Assembly: GCA_945873955.1 (NCBI GenBank)
Contig: CAMCFA010000020.1
Coordinates: 1-39,302, forward strand
Reading direction: 5' to 3'
DNA length: 39,302 bases
Source of the DNA: an uncultured Clostridia bacterium
Lineage (GTDB): Bacteria > Bacillota > Clostridia > Oscillospirales > Ruminococcaceae
The notes under the pieces are model-generated. The model had not been told where the DNA came from. It worked only from the letters and a program-made list of their open reading frames with translations, and made no database searches. This document shows positions 15,999 to 24,871 of the stretch, one piece after another (positions within the stretch are counted from its first letter, which is position 1; every line of letters starts with the position of its first letter). A program made the position numbers and the translations under genes.

Positions 15999-16445
15999 TT
16001 ACTCAGATTTCGGTGCGGGGTCTGCCACAGCAAAGGATATCTCCGCGGTGACTACCTTCTTGCCGTTCACAGTAGCTACTGCGTCGCCGAAGCCTATCGG
16101 ACCTTTCTTCTTGGTCATGGTGACGTGAAGCTCCAGCGTATCTCCCGGAAGCACAGTCCCGCGGAATCTCGCCTTGTCTATCCCGGCGAAGAACGCGATC
16201 TTTCCCTTGTTCTCAGGCAGGCAGAGGGCGCACACAGCTCCCGCCTGAGCCAGCATTTCTATCATCAGTACGCCCGGCTGCACCGGCTGTCCGGGGAAGT
16301 GTCCCTTGAACCAGTATTCGTCCGGCTTGAGGTACTTCTTAGCGGTAACGCTGACGCCGGGCTCAAGCTCGGTTACCTCGTCTATCAGCAGGAACGGGTC
16401 GCGGTGGGGGATTATTTCCTTTATCTGTTCAAGATCAAGCGTCAT
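15999..16445 (-). CDS. fabZ: 3-hydroxyacyl-[ACP] dehydratase FabZ
   Basis: FabZ dehydrates beta-hydroxyacyl-ACP to trans-2-enoyl-ACP. The 148-aa hot-dog-fold protein has the substrate loop [11 protein letters not shown] and the catalytic region [23 protein letters not shown] containing the active His and Glu (near 69 and 83). Lengths of 140-150 aa are usual. It sits between accB and accC, 13 and 17 bp from its neighbours, as in other Clostridia. Confidence 0.96.
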   Translation of the reverse strand: MTLDLEQIKEIIPHRDPFLLIDEVTELEPGVSVTAKKYLKPDEYWFKGHFPGQPVQPGVLMIEMLAQAGAVCALCLPENKGKIAFFAGIDKARFRGTVLPGDTLELHVTMTKKKGPIGFGDAVATVNGKKVVTAEISFAVADPAPKSE

Positions 16446-16458
16446 TTTATGCTCCTTA

Positions 16459-16950
16459 TTACTCTATTCTCATCAGCTTCTGACCGAATTCGACCGGCTC
16501 GCCGTTCTTGGCGTAGATCTCTGCGACCCTGCCGGAGAACTCGCTGTTTATCTCGTTCATCAGCTTCATGCTCTCGATAATGCACACAACATCGCCTGCA
16601 TTCACGGTATCGCCCGTCTTTACGAACGGGGGCTTATCCGGCGAGGGGGAAGCGTAGAACGTTCCCACGATAGGCGAGGTCACGATATTGCCGCTGACCT
16701 GCTCCGCGGGCTTTGCCGCGCTCTCCGCTGCGGGGGCGGCAGGCGCAGCTACCGGCGCTCCTGCCATAACCGGAATGGGAGCTGCCGCCGGCATGGGGGG
16801 AGGACAGCGCTTGCCCTCGATCACGATATCAATATCCTCGGTGCTGATCTTTATCTTACCGAGGTCGTTCTTCTTTACGATCTCAGCCAGAGCTTCGATA
16901 CACTCAATGGTGTCCTCGATAGGTCTTCGCTCGTTGTTCTTATTTGTCAT
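16459..16950 (-). CDS. accB: Acetyl-CoA carboxylase biotin carboxyl carrier protein
   Basis: AccB carries biotin between the carboxylase and the carboxyltransferase. The 163-aa protein has an N-terminal helical part, an Ala/Pro-rich linker (about 52-82), and a C-terminal biotinyl domain. The biotin-accepting lysine is near 129 in [15 protein letters not shown] replaces the enterobacterial EAMKMM, which is common in Firmicutes. [23 protein letters not shown] begins the lipoyl-like fold. BirA, the ligase that would biotinylate it, is encoded in this window at 29731. Confidence 0.96.
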   Translation of the reverse strand: MTNKNNERRPIEDTIECIEALAEIVKKNDLGKIKISTEDIDIVIEGKRCPPPMPAAAPIPVMAGAPVAAPAAPAAESAAKPAEQVSGNIVTSPIVGTFYASPSPDKPPFVKTGDTVNAGDVVCIIESMKLMNEINSEFSGRVAEIYAKNGEPVEFGQKLMRIE

Positions 16951-16983
16951 GATGAAATTCCTTTCCGTCAGAAAAGCGCTTTC

Positions 16984-18225
16984 TTAGTCCTCAACAGGCT
17001 TCATGCAGATACAGCCGTTGTGTCCGCCGAAGCCCAGCGAATTGCTCAGCGCGCCGGTTATCTTCATGTCCCGCGCGCCCTCTGTTACATAGTCGAGGTC
17101 GCACTCCGGGTCGGGGACTTTATAGCCAAGCGTCATGTGTACCTTGCTGTTCTTTATCGACAGTGCGGTGACTACCGCCTCAACGCCGCCGGCTGCGCCC
17201 AAAAGATGTCCGGTCATGGACTTGGTGGAGTTCACCGCGATATCCTTTGCATGCTCGCCAAAGGCGGTCTTTATAGCCATAGTTTCGGTCTTGTCGTTCA
17301 TGCTGGTTGAGGTGCCGTGGGCATTGATATAGTTGATGTCCTCCGGCTTGAGTCCTGCTTCCTTGTATGCAAGCTCCATAGCCTTTGCGCCGCCCTTGCC
17401 CTCCGGGTCGGGGCTGGTCTCATGGTATGCGTCGCAGGTGCTGCCGTAGCCGCACAGCTCTGCATAGATCTTAGCGCCGCGCGCCTTTGCGTGCTCGTAT
17501 TCCTCCAGCACCAGCAGACCGCAGCCGTCGCCCAGCACGAAGCCGCTTCTCTCCGCGTCGAACGGGATAGAGGCTCTGTCCACGTCGGTGGAGCGTGTAA
17601 CTGCGTGCATATTGTTGAATGCCGCATAGCAGAAGCCGATATCGCTGTGCTCAGTGCCGCCCGCGATAGCCGCGTCAAGATATCCGTGCTTTATCGCGCG
17701 GAATGCCTCGCCTATGGACTGAGTACCGCTGGCGCATGCGGTGGTAACGCAGAAGTTGCTGCCCTTGAAGCCGGTGCGGATAGCCACAACGCCCGCCGGC
17801 ATGTTGCCGATCATCTTGGTGATCGTGAATACGCCGACGCGCTTGTTGTTCTTTGAGTGATAGTTGTTCAGCTCCTCCTCGGTGGTGTAGATACCGCCGA
17901 TACCGCTGCCGATAACCACACCAACACGGAACGGGTCAAGATCCTTGAAGTCTGTGCCTGCGTCCTTTAATGCCTGCATTGCGCAGTACACAGCGTACTG
18001 CACGATAACGTCGTTGCGGCGCAGCTCTTTTTTGTCAAAATACTCTGACGGGTCGAAGTTCTTTACCCTTGATACGACTGCGAGGTTATCAGGCTCCTGA
18101 TCCGGGAACCACGGAGCAAGCTCGAAACCGTGCTTTCCAGCCACAAGGCTGTTCCACAGCTCCTCCGGGGAGTTTCCGCAGGGGGTGACAGCGCCCAGTC
18201 CGGTTATAACAACTCGTCTTTCCAT
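16984..18225 (-). CDS. fabF: 3-oxoacyl-[ACP] synthase II
   Basis: FabF condenses malonyl-ACP with acyl-ACP for chain elongation. The 413-aa thiolase-fold protein carries the nucleophile Cys in TTACASGTQSIGEAF near 165 and the His pair in INAHGTSTSMND near 302 and TKSMTGHLLGAAGG near 337. The glycine-rich end SLGFGGHNGCI is also present. It is the only elongating KAS enzyme in the window. A 46-bp gap separates it from fabG upstream and 33 bp from accB downstream. Confidence 0.97.
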   Translation of the reverse strand: MERRVVITGLGAVTPCGNSPEELWNSLVAGKHGFELAPWFPDQEPDNLAVVSRVKNFDPSEYFDKKELRRNDVIVQYAVYCAMQALKDAGTDFKDLDPFRVGVVIGSGIGGIYTTEEELNNYHSKNNKRVGVFTITKMIGNMPAGVVAIRTGFKGSNFCVTTACASGTQSIGEAFRAIKHGYLDAAIAGGTEHSDIGFCYAAFNNMHAVTRSTDVDRASIPFDAERSGFVLGDGCGLLVLEEYEHAKARGAKIYAELCGYGSTCDAYHETSPDPEGKGGAKAMELAYKEAGLKPEDINYINAHGTSTSMNDKTETMAIKTAFGEHAKDIAVNSTKSMTGHLLGAAGGVEAVVTALSIKNSKVHMTLGYKVPDPECDLDYVTEGARDMKITGALSNSLGFGGHNGCICMKPVED

Positions 18226-18271
18226 AAAAGTGTTTATCCTCCGAAAATATAATAATAGAACGTTTTATTTA

Positions 18272-19015
18272 TCACATACTTAGCCCGCCGCTGATCTCAA
18301 TTACCTGCCCGGTGACGTAGGAAGAATCCGGGCTGCAAAGGAACGACACAACTCCCGCGATCTCCTCCGGCTGACCGTAGCGCTTCATTGCGATCTGAGC
18401 CAGCATTGCGTTACGCTGCTCCTCGGTGAGCTTGTCGGTCATGGGAGTCTGTATGAATCCCGGTGCGACTGCGTTGCAGGTTATGCCGCGGCTGCCAAGC
18501 TCCTTGGCGGTGGTCTTTGTCATGGCGATTATCGCGCCCTTTGAAGCAGAGTAGTTCATCTGACCGGGGTTGCCGTAAAGTCCCGCAACCGAAGCGAGAT
18601 TCACTATCCTGCCGCTGCGCTGGCGTATCATCACCTTGCCCACCAGCTTGGTCATGTTGAACACAGACTTCTGGTTCACCCGGATAACAAGGTCGTAGGT
18701 CTCCTCGCTCATCTGAGCCATAAGCCCGTCGCGGGTGATACCGGCATTGTTTATCAGCACGTCAATGCTGCCGAATTCGTCCTTGGCCCACTTGACCAGC
18801 CCCTCGCACTGCGCGTAGTCGGAAACGTCCGCCGCGTAGCACTCAGCCTTAACGCCCAGAGCACGGCACTCCTCCGCGACTTCCTTTCCGGCGGTGTCGA
18901 TTATCTCCTGCGACACATCATTGATGATGATATTGTAGCCGTCCTTTGCAAGACGCTTTGCGATAGCTGCGCCGATACCGCGGCTGGAGCCGGTGATTAT
19001 TGCTGTTCCTGCCAT
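18272..19015 (-). CDS. fabG: 3-oxoacyl-[ACP] reductase
   Basis: FabG is the NADPH-dependent short-chain dehydrogenase that reduces beta-ketoacyl-ACP. The 247-aa protein has the cofactor motif GSSRGIGAAIA near 9-19 and NNAGITRDG near 88. The catalytic Ser precedes YSASKGAI (Tyr and Lys near 155/159), and CNAVAPGFIQTPM follows. Length is standard. It lies 40 bp after fabH and is cotranscribed. Confidence 0.96.
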   Translation of the reverse strand: MAGTAIITGSSRGIGAAIAKRLAKDGYNIIINDVSQEIIDTAGKEVAEECRALGVKAECYAADVSDYAQCEGLVKWAKDEFGSIDVLINNAGITRDGLMAQMSEETYDLVIRVNQKSVFNMTKLVGKVMIRQRSGRIVNLASVAGLYGNPGQMNYSASKGAIIAMTKTTAKELGSRGITCNAVAPGFIQTPMTDKLTEEQRNAMLAQIAMKRYGQPEEIAGVVSFLCSPDSSYVTGQVIEISGGLSM

Positions 19016-19054
19016 AATTGTGATTCCTTTCCGTTATTTATATAATGTCTGTAA

Positions 19055-20053
19055 TTATGTTTCAAATATCAGCGCGCCGTAGGTAAGACCCGCGCCGAAA
19101 CCCACGAAGCATATCTTCTGACCGGGCTTTACTGCGCCTTTCTTTCTCATCTCGTCAAGGCACACCGGAATACATGCGCTGGAAACGTTGCCCATTCGCT
19201 CGATATTGGTGTATACACGGTCTTTCGAGATACCAAGCATTTCGGTAGCCTTGTTTATGATACGCAGGTTCGCCTGATGAGGGATCACTATATCAAGCTC
19301 GTCAAGGCTGTAACCGCCCTGCTCTGCGACGTTCTTTACCGCCTTAGTCATGGCGTTCACTGCGAATTTGTAAACCGCATGACCGTCGCTCTGGAGGTAC
19401 TTTTTCTTAGCGGGAGTGTCGAAGAATCCGTCCCACTGCTCCGACTCCTCTGCGTAGAACGGGCAGTTGGGGTCGTAGTTTATCTTGCAGTAGAGCGCCT
19501 CGAACTCGTCGCCGTCCGCGCCGATCATGGAATAGAACGGCTTGTCGGACCTGCGGTAAATCACCGCGCCCGCCGCGTCACCGAATAGTATGCACATCGA
19601 ACGGTCGGTATAGTCAAGCTGACCGGAAAGCCGCTCGCATGCCACCACAAGTACCGTCTTATAATGACCGGTTTCGAGGTATTTCTGCGCGATATCCGTC
19701 GCGGTGATGAAGCCGGTGCAGGCGCTGTTCACGTCAAATGCAGCGGCATTCACCGCGCCGATCTTCTTCTGGATAAGGCAGGCGGTACAGGGATAGAAGA
19801 AATCCGGCGTACAGGTGGAAACCAGCACAAGGTCGATCTCCTCTGGCTTTATTCCGGCGTCCTCGATAGCCTTTTCCGCAGCCTTTATGCCCATGTAATA
19901 ACCGGGCTTGTCGGTGAGGATATGCCTCTGCTTTATCCCGGTGCGGGGGGTTATCCATTCGTCAGACGTGTCGAGGAACTCTGCGAATTTGTTGTTATCC
20001 GCAACGAATTCCGGAACATAGCTTCCGGTTCCTAAGATCTCAATTCCGCTCAT
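19055..20053 (-). CDS. fabH: 3-oxoacyl-[ACP] synthase III
   Basis: FabH starts fatty-acid synthesis by condensing acetyl-CoA or a branched starter with malonyl-ACP. The 332-aa protein contains the active Cys in VNSACTGFITA near 113, His in IPHQANLRII near 255, and Asn in GNVSSACIP near 285, with C-terminal VGFGAGLTYGA. The start follows AAGGAG at seven bases. It is the first gene of the eight-gene fab/acc operon, behind a consensus promoter and a leader with three inverted repeats. No FapR or FabT gene is in the window. Confidence 0.96.
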   Translation of the reverse strand: MSGIEILGTGSYVPEFVADNNKFAEFLDTSDEWITPRTGIKQRHILTDKPGYYMGIKAAEKAIEDAGIKPEEIDLVLVSTCTPDFFYPCTACLIQKKIGAVNAAAFDVNSACTGFITATDIAQKYLETGHYKTVLVVACERLSGQLDYTDRSMCILFGDAAGAVIYRRSDKPFYSMIGADGDEFEALYCKINYDPNCPFYAEESEQWDGFFDTPAKKKYLQSDGHAVYKFAVNAMTKAVKNVAEQGGYSLDELDIVIPHQANLRIINKATEMLGISKDRVYTNIERMGNVSSACIPVCLDEMRKKGAVKPGQKICFVGFGAGLTYGALIFET

Positions 20054-20092
20054 TAAAATTTCTCCTTGATTTTCTTTGCGTTATATAGTATA

Positions 20093-20111
20093 ATAAACAT
20101 AGTGTGTTTAT
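20093..20111. promoter_or_regulatory. Operator-like inverted repeat in the fabH leader
   Basis: ATAAACA (20093-20099), a five-base spacer and TGTTTAT (20105-20111) form a perfect 7-bp inverted repeat. It lies about 40 bp upstream of the fabH ATG and 60-75 bases into the transcript. Two more short inverted repeats lie closer to the promoter. Its size and symmetry suit a dimeric repressor, but it does not match the FapR, FabT or Rex consensus. Confidence 0.4.
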
Positions 20112-20176
20112 CATTCTCAAATTAATACCCATTATATGGGAGTGCGCAATGTCAGCAGACATGACATACCATCTTT

Positions 20177-20205
20177 ATTTTACCCTATTCCGATGGATTT
20201 GTCAA
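20177..20205 (-). promoter_or_regulatory. Promoter of the fabH-accA operon
   Basis: On the minus strand TTGACA (20200-20205), a 17-bp spacer and TAAAAT (20177-20182). The leader to fabH is about 115 bases. Confidence 0.82.
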
Positions 20206-20350
20206 CACTTTTTTCAACTATTTCAGTGAAATCGGCGATTATCTCGGAACAAAGATACATTAAAACTGCATTTTTCCGGCAGAACCGCGGGACTTCTCCG
20301 CAGCCGGAGCATGCTTATCTAAACAGTAATAAAGAAAGGAATTACAGATA

Positions 20351-21193
20351 ATGCGAGAAATTCCATCATCAGCCATTACAGAAACAGTGGCAAGGCTGTG
20401 CGAGCAGGCGAATCTGAACCTGCCCTGCGGCATGAAAGAATGTATCAGCGGCAGTATCGACCGTGAGGAAAGCCCCCTGTGCAAAAGCATCCTCTCGGAC
20501 ATCGTGAGCAACATTGACTGCGCCGCGGAGCTTGGCGTGCCGATTTGTCAGGACACCGGCATGGCGGTCATTTTCGCGGAGGTCGGACAGGACGTCCACA
20601 TAACCGGGGACGCATTCGATGACGCGGTGAACGCCGGCGTAGCGCAGGGCTACGTCAACGGGAAGCTGCGGCTCAGCATAGTCGGCGACCCGCTGGAGCG
20701 CAAAAACACAAACAACAACACCCCCGCCGTTATCCACACCCGGATAGTACCCGGCGACAAAATACACATCATGGCGGCGCCGAAGGGCTTCGGCAGTGAA
20801 AACATGAGCCGGCTCAAGATGTTCACCCCCTCCGCTTCAAAGCAGGATATCGTGAACTTCGTGACCGAGTGCGTCAGCCTTGCCGGGAGCAATCCCTGCC
20901 CGCCTATCGTGGTCGGCGTAGGCATAGGCGGTGACTTTGAGTACTCCGCCTACCTCGCGAAAAAGGCGCTCTGCCGCGACCTTTCGGTGCGAAATCCCGA
21001 CCCGGTATACGCGGAGCTTGAACAGCAAATGCTGGACAGCATAAACAAGCTCGGCATAGGCTCACAGGGCTTCGGCGGCACTGTTACCGCGCTGTACGTC
21101 AATATTGAGAAGTCAGCAACGCATATCGCCGGACTTCCGGTGGCGGTCAATATCGGCTGCCACGTCACAAGGCACGCGGAAGCTACTATTTAA
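20351..21193 (+). CDS. Class I fumarate hydratase, alpha subunit (TtdA/FumA-N type)
   Basis: This is the alpha half of the oxygen-labile [4Fe-4S] fumarase (or the related L-tartrate dehydratase). The 280-aa protein shows PICQDTGMAVIF near 60, GDPLERKNTNNNTPAVIHTRIVPGD near 115, MAAPKGFGSENMSRLKMF, CPPIVVGVGIGG, and a final NIGCHVTRHAE. Cluster cysteines lie in these motifs. The beta subunit, normally the next gene, is absent: fabD follows instead. The ATG follows AAAGGAAT. Its promoter could not be pinned down in the 145 bp facing the fabH promoter. Confidence 0.88.
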   Translation: MREIPSSAITETVARLCEQANLNLPCGMKECISGSIDREESPLCKSILSDIVSNIDCAAELGVPICQDTGMAVIFAEVGQDVHITGDAFDDAVNAGVAQGYVNGKLRLSIVGDPLERKNTNNNTPAVIHTRIVPGDKIHIMAAPKGFGSENMSRLKMFTPSASKQDIVNFVTECVSLAGSNPCPPIVVGVGIGGDFEYSAYLAKKALCRDLSVRNPDPVYAELEQQMLDSINKLGIGSQGFGGTVTALYVNIEKSATHIAGLPVAVNIGCHVTRHAEATI

Positions 21194-21223
21194 TTCTACG
21201 ACAATATTTTGGAGGTTTAAACT

Positions 21224-22147
21224 ATGAAAACAGTATTCTTATTTTCCGGACAGGGTTCTCAGTACCCGGGCATGGGCGCAGAGCTGGCAGAGAAGTCCTC
21301 GCAGGGCAAACGCATTTTAGAGTGCGGCTCGGACATCATGGGCTTCGACCTTGCGAAGAAGCTGGCTGAGTCCACCCCGGAGGAGCTGGCGCAGACCCGG
21401 CTCTCCCAGCCCGCTATTTTCACAACTTCAATGCTTGCGCTGGCTGCGGCTCGTGAAAACGACATTGAAAACGCCGCAGTTGCGGGACATTCCCTCGGCG
21501 AGTACGCCGCTATGTACGCTTCCGGTATGCTCGGCATGGAAGACGCTTTCAAGGCGATAAAGCTCCGCAGCGAGGCTATGGCTAAGGCTGCTGAAGCTAC
21601 CGGAGGAGCTATGGCTGCGATAATCGGCAGCGACAACGACACTATTGCAAAGGTTTGCGAGGAAGTCAGCGGATTCTGCGCCCCCGCGAACTACAACAGC
21701 CCGCAGCAGACGGTAATTGCCGGAGAAGCCTCTGCAATCGACGAAGCTATCGCGAAGTTCGCTGATATGGGCAAGCGTGCGGTGAAGCTGGCGGTTTCCG
21801 CAGCGTTCCACACCAAGCTGATGAACAGCGCCGCAGAGGAATTCAAGGCAGCTATTCAGGGCTTTGCTTTCGCTCAGCCCAACTGCGACTTCTACTCCAA
21901 CCTTTACGGCAAGAAGCTGGAGGACTTCTCCGACATGCCCGGCTATCTCGCCGCTCACATCTGCTCTCCGGTAAGATTCACCGACGAGCTTGAAGCCATG
22001 AACAGCGCCGGTATCGAAGCATATGTAGAGCTTGGCCCCGGCAAGGTGCTCACCGGGCTTGTTAAAAAGACCTTCTGCGGCGCGAACGCTATGCATATAG
22101 AAAATGCGGAAACTCTTGAAAAAGCAATTGCCGCGCTCAAGGTCTGA
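21224..22147 (+). CDS. fabD: Malonyl-CoA:ACP transacylase
   Basis: FabD loads malonate from malonyl-CoA onto ACP. The 307-aa protein has the N-terminal FSGQGSQYPGMG, the nucleophile motif GHSLGEYAA near 92, and the catalytic His in SAAFHTKLM near 200. GGAGG lies eight bases before the ATG. In many Firmicutes fabD sits inside the fab cluster; here it is on the opposite strand, 30 bp after the fumarase subunit and 14 bp before aroE. It is adjacent to the cluster but under different transcription. Confidence 0.96.
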   Translation: MKTVFLFSGQGSQYPGMGAELAEKSSQGKRILECGSDIMGFDLAKKLAESTPEELAQTRLSQPAIFTTSMLALAAARENDIENAAVAGHSLGEYAAMYASGMLGMEDAFKAIKLRSEAMAKAAEATGGAMAAIIGSDNDTIAKVCEEVSGFCAPANYNSPQQTVIAGEASAIDEAIAKFADMGKRAVKLAVSAAFHTKLMNSAAEEFKAAIQGFAFAQPNCDFYSNLYGKKLEDFSDMPGYLAAHICSPVRFTDELEAMNSAGIEAYVELGPGKVLTGLVKKTFCGANAMHIENAETLEKAIAALKV

Positions 22148-22161
22148 AAAGGAGAATAACT

Positions 22162-23019
22162 ATGCGTAAATTCGGAATTCTGGGACACCCGCTGGGACAC
22201 TCCCTCTCGCCGCAGATACACGAGCGGCTGTTCGCTCTGGACGGCGAAAAGGTCGATTATCAGATGTACGACATTCCCCCGGAGGAACTGCAAAGCAAAT
22301 TCGACTTCCTTGCCGGTCTGGACGGCTTCAATATCACTATCCCGCACAAGGTTTCTATCATTGATTTCTGCGACAGGCTGGACGAGGGCGCGCAGCGCTA
22401 CCGTTCGGTGAACTGCATAAAATGCGGCGCTAACAGCCCGGAAAAGGTCGGCTATAACACCGACGTTATCGGCTTCACGAAATCTATCGCGGCGCTGGGG
22501 GCTTCGCTTGATTCCAACGTGCTGCTGATAGGCTGCGGCGGCGTGGGCAGAATGATGGCTATCGAAACCGCGCTTTCCGGAGGAAACCTCACCATTGCGG
22601 CGCTGAAGTCCGACCAGCCGCTTGCGGAGGAGGTAGTCAAAGAGATAAAGGCGCTCAAGCCGGACGCGCAGGTGCGTATCGCGTACATCAGCGGCGCTTC
22701 CCTTGACCACTGCGACCTGCCGGAGGGCGCAAAGTTCGACCTGCTGGTGAACGCCTGCCCCGTCGGAATGTACCCCAAGGTAGACAGAATGCCCTGCACC
22801 CCCGCCGTTCTGGACGGAGTGAGCTATGTTTTCGACGCGGTGTACAATCCTAAGGTAACGCTGCTGGCAAAGACCGCCCGTGAAAAAGGCGCAAAGGCAA
22901 TGACCGGAATGGCTATGCTGGTATTGCAGGCGGTAGCGGCTCATGAGATATGGGACGGCGCTTCCTACAAGACCGAGGACGTCAACAAGATAATCTCCGA
23001 TATGGAGGACCTGATATGA
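22162..23019 (+). CDS. aroE: Shikimate dehydrogenase
   Basis: AroE reduces 3-dehydroshikimate to shikimate with NADPH. The 285-aa protein has the shikimate-binding GHPLGHSLSPQIH at the N-terminus, the catalytic Lys in NITIPHK near 62, and the Asp in YNTD near 99. The Rossmann loop is LIGCGGVGRMM near 124-134. The usual VNATP signature reads VNACPVGM and the usual AVNT reads SVNC, conservative changes at both sites. Its TGA overlaps the aroK ATG (ATGA). Confidence 0.94.
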   Translation: MRKFGILGHPLGHSLSPQIHERLFALDGEKVDYQMYDIPPEELQSKFDFLAGLDGFNITIPHKVSIIDFCDRLDEGAQRYRSVNCIKCGANSPEKVGYNTDVIGFTKSIAALGASLDSNVLLIGCGGVGRMMAIETALSGGNLTIAALKSDQPLAEEVVKEIKALKPDAQVRIAYISGASLDHCDLPEGAKFDLLVNACPVGMYPKVDRMPCTPAVLDGVSYVFDAVYNPKVTLLAKTAREKGAKAMTGMAMLVLQAVAAHEIWDGASYKTEDVNKIISDMEDLI

Positions 23020-23534
23020 GCGCTTCGGTTTATCTCTGCGGGTTCATGGGCTGCGGCAAGAGCCACATAGGGCGTATGCTGGCTGAACAGCTCGGCAGGG
23101 AGCTGGTGGATCTTGACCGGGTGATCGTCGAGCGGGAGGGCATGTCTATCCCGGAGATATTCGATAAATTCGGCGAGCCGCACTTCCGCACGCTGGAAGC
23201 TCAGTATATCCGGGAGCTTTCCGGCGGATATATCGTCGCCACCGGCGGCGGCGCACTCATAAATGATAACACCGCGGAATTCGCGCGGCAGAGCGGGCTT
23301 TCGGTGTATATCAACACCGCCTTTGAAGTGTGCTACGAGCGCATAAAAACCGACCGCAACCGCCCGCTGGTGGTGAACAACACCCCGGAGCAGCTCCGGG
23401 AGCTTTACAACAAACGCTCCGAGATATACCGCCGCAACAGCATGGCTATGGTGAACGGCAACGCAAAAGACGCCGTTATCTGCGGCGAAATAGCAAAGCT
23501 CATCAGCTTTTTTGAGAAAAACGGACACATCTGA
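23016..23534 (+). CDS. aroK: Shikimate kinase
   Basis: AroK phosphorylates shikimate with ATP. The 172-aa protein has the Walker A motif GFMGCGKSHIG near 8-18, the shikimate-binding DLDRVIVEREG near 32, FRTLE, and GGGALI near 77, then the RNRPLV lid region near 113. The start at 23016 is set by ATGA overlap with aroE; translation is probably coupled. It is followed by a terminator-like hairpin. aroE-aroK gives two consecutive chorismate-pathway steps in one operon. Confidence 0.95.
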   Translation: MSASVYLCGFMGCGKSHIGRMLAEQLGRELVDLDRVIVEREGMSIPEIFDKFGEPHFRTLEAQYIRELSGGYIVATGGGALINDNTAEFARQSGLSVYINTAFEVCYERIKTDRNRPLVVNNTPEQLRELYNKRSEIYRRNSMAMVNGNAKDAVICGEIAKLISFFEKNGHI

Positions 23535-23540
23535 TTCTTT

Positions 23541-23579
23541 CAGCCGCCGGGGTGACTCTCCGGGCGGCTGACCTGTTTT
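23541..23579 (+). terminator. Terminator-like hairpin after aroK
   Basis: CAGCCGCC (23541-23548) pairs with GGCGGCTG (23563-23570), followed by ACCTGTTTT. The T tract is displaced by four bases, so it may be leaky, and the next gene starts within 15 bp. Confidence 0.6.
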
Positions 23580-23589
23580 GAGGAACTTT

Positions 23590-24777
23590 ATGGTAATCAC
23601 AAACGTTAAAATAATTACAATGGCACAGCGGGACTTCGACTGCGGCTTCGTGCGGTGCGCGGACGGGGTATTCACCGAGATAGGCGAAATGAGCGGATTC
23701 GCGCCGCTCCCCGGCGAGGAATGCATTGACGGAAAGGGGCTTACCCTCTACCCCGGCTTCATTGACGCGCACTGCCACATCGGCATGTGGAACGACGCGC
23801 TCTGCTTTGAGGGCGAGGACGGCAACGAGGACACCGACCCCTCCACGCCGCACCTGCGGGCTATCGACAGCGTGAATCCCCTTGACCGCTGCTTTTCCGA
23901 CGCGGTTTCGGCGGGAGTTACCTCTGTCTGCACCGGAGTGGGCAGCTCCAACCCTATCGGCGGCTCTTTTATAATTATGAAAACATGGGGCAGCAGACGT
24001 GTTGACAGGCTGGCGGTGAAATCCCCGGCGGCGATAAAGTTCGCACTGGGTGAAAATCCCAAAAACACCTACAATGACCGGGACGAAGCTCCCGTCACCC
24101 GTATGGCTACCGCCGCGATAATCCGGGAGCAGCTCACCAAGGCGCGCCGCTACCGTGACGACCTTGCGGAATACGAGCGTCTGAAAGGCACTGAGGACGA
24201 GATATCCCAGCCGGACTTCGACATGAAGTGCGAGGCTCTGCTGCCGCTGTTCGACAAGCAGCACCCGCTGGAAGCGCACTTCCACTGCCACCGCGCGGAC
24301 GATATCTTCACCGCGATGCGCATTTCCGAGGAGTTCGGGCTGAAATATGTGCTTATCCACTGCACCGACGGCGCGGTCATAGCCGACGACCTGGCGGAGG
24401 ACAAACCGGCGATAGTGCTTGGACCTATCTTCGGCGACCGCGGCAAGCCGGAGCTTGCAAATCACGACATCTCCACCCCGGCGGAGCTTTCAAAGCGCGG
24501 GCTGAAATTCGCGATATGCACCGACCACCCGGAAACGCCGATACAGTACCTGCCGCTCACGGCGGCGCTGGCGGTGCGGGGAGGGCTTTCCCACGACGAG
24601 GCGCTGCGCGCTGTCACGATAAACCCGGCGGAGATCCTTGGCGTTGCCGACAGGATAGGCTCTGTCGAAGTCGGCAAGGACGCAGACTTCACGCTGTTCT
24701 CCGGCGACCCGCTGGACATCATGACAACTCCGGTGCTGACCGTCATAGGCGGCAAAACGGCGTACAGCAGACCTTAA
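23590..24777 (+). CDS. Amidohydrolase-family metal-dependent hydrolase
   Basis: This 395-aa protein is of the metal-dependent amidohydrolase superfamily, close to the imidazolonepropionase/prolidase-like group. It has the N-terminal metal motif DAHCHIGMW near 61-69, HFHCHRADD near 235, LIHCTDG near 259, the fourth ligand in CTDHPETP near 315, and a C-terminal GSVEVGKDADFTLFSGDPL beta-sandwich return. No signal peptide is seen. The ATG at 23590 has GAGGAA at six bases; the frame opens four codons earlier with no better signal. The substrate is unknown: the family covers dipeptides, cyclic amides and deaminations. Confidence 0.85.
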   Translation: MVITNVKIITMAQRDFDCGFVRCADGVFTEIGEMSGFAPLPGEECIDGKGLTLYPGFIDAHCHIGMWNDALCFEGEDGNEDTDPSTPHLRAIDSVNPLDRCFSDAVSAGVTSVCTGVGSSNPIGGSFIIMKTWGSRRVDRLAVKSPAAIKFALGENPKNTYNDRDEAPVTRMATAAIIREQLTKARRYRDDLAEYERLKGTEDEISQPDFDMKCEALLPLFDKQHPLEAHFHCHRADDIFTAMRISEEFGLKYVLIHCTDGAVIADDLAEDKPAIVLGPIFGDRGKPELANHDISTPAELSKRGLKFAICTDHPETPIQYLPLTAALAVRGGLSHDEALRAVTINPAEILGVADRIGSVEVGKDADFTLFSGDPLDIMTTPVLTVIGGKTAYSRP

Positions 24778-24796
24778 AAAACTTTTAAAAATTTTT

Positions 24797-24823
24797 GCAA
24801 CCTTTTCCCCACATACGCGGTAT
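24797..24823 (+). promoter_or_regulatory. Candidate autoregulated ECF promoter
   Basis: GCAACC (24797-24802) and CGGTAT (24818-24823) give the AAC-N16-CGG arrangement typical of ECF sigma promoters, about 50 bp upstream of the ECF sigma gene. No good sigma-A promoter is evident here. A perfect 7-bp hairpin ATACGGA-GAGA-TCCGTAT (24837-24854) lies in the leader. Confidence 0.5.
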
Positions 24824-24871
24824 TATTTATGAATTCATACGGAGAGATCCGTATTCCGACGGAGAAAAAAT

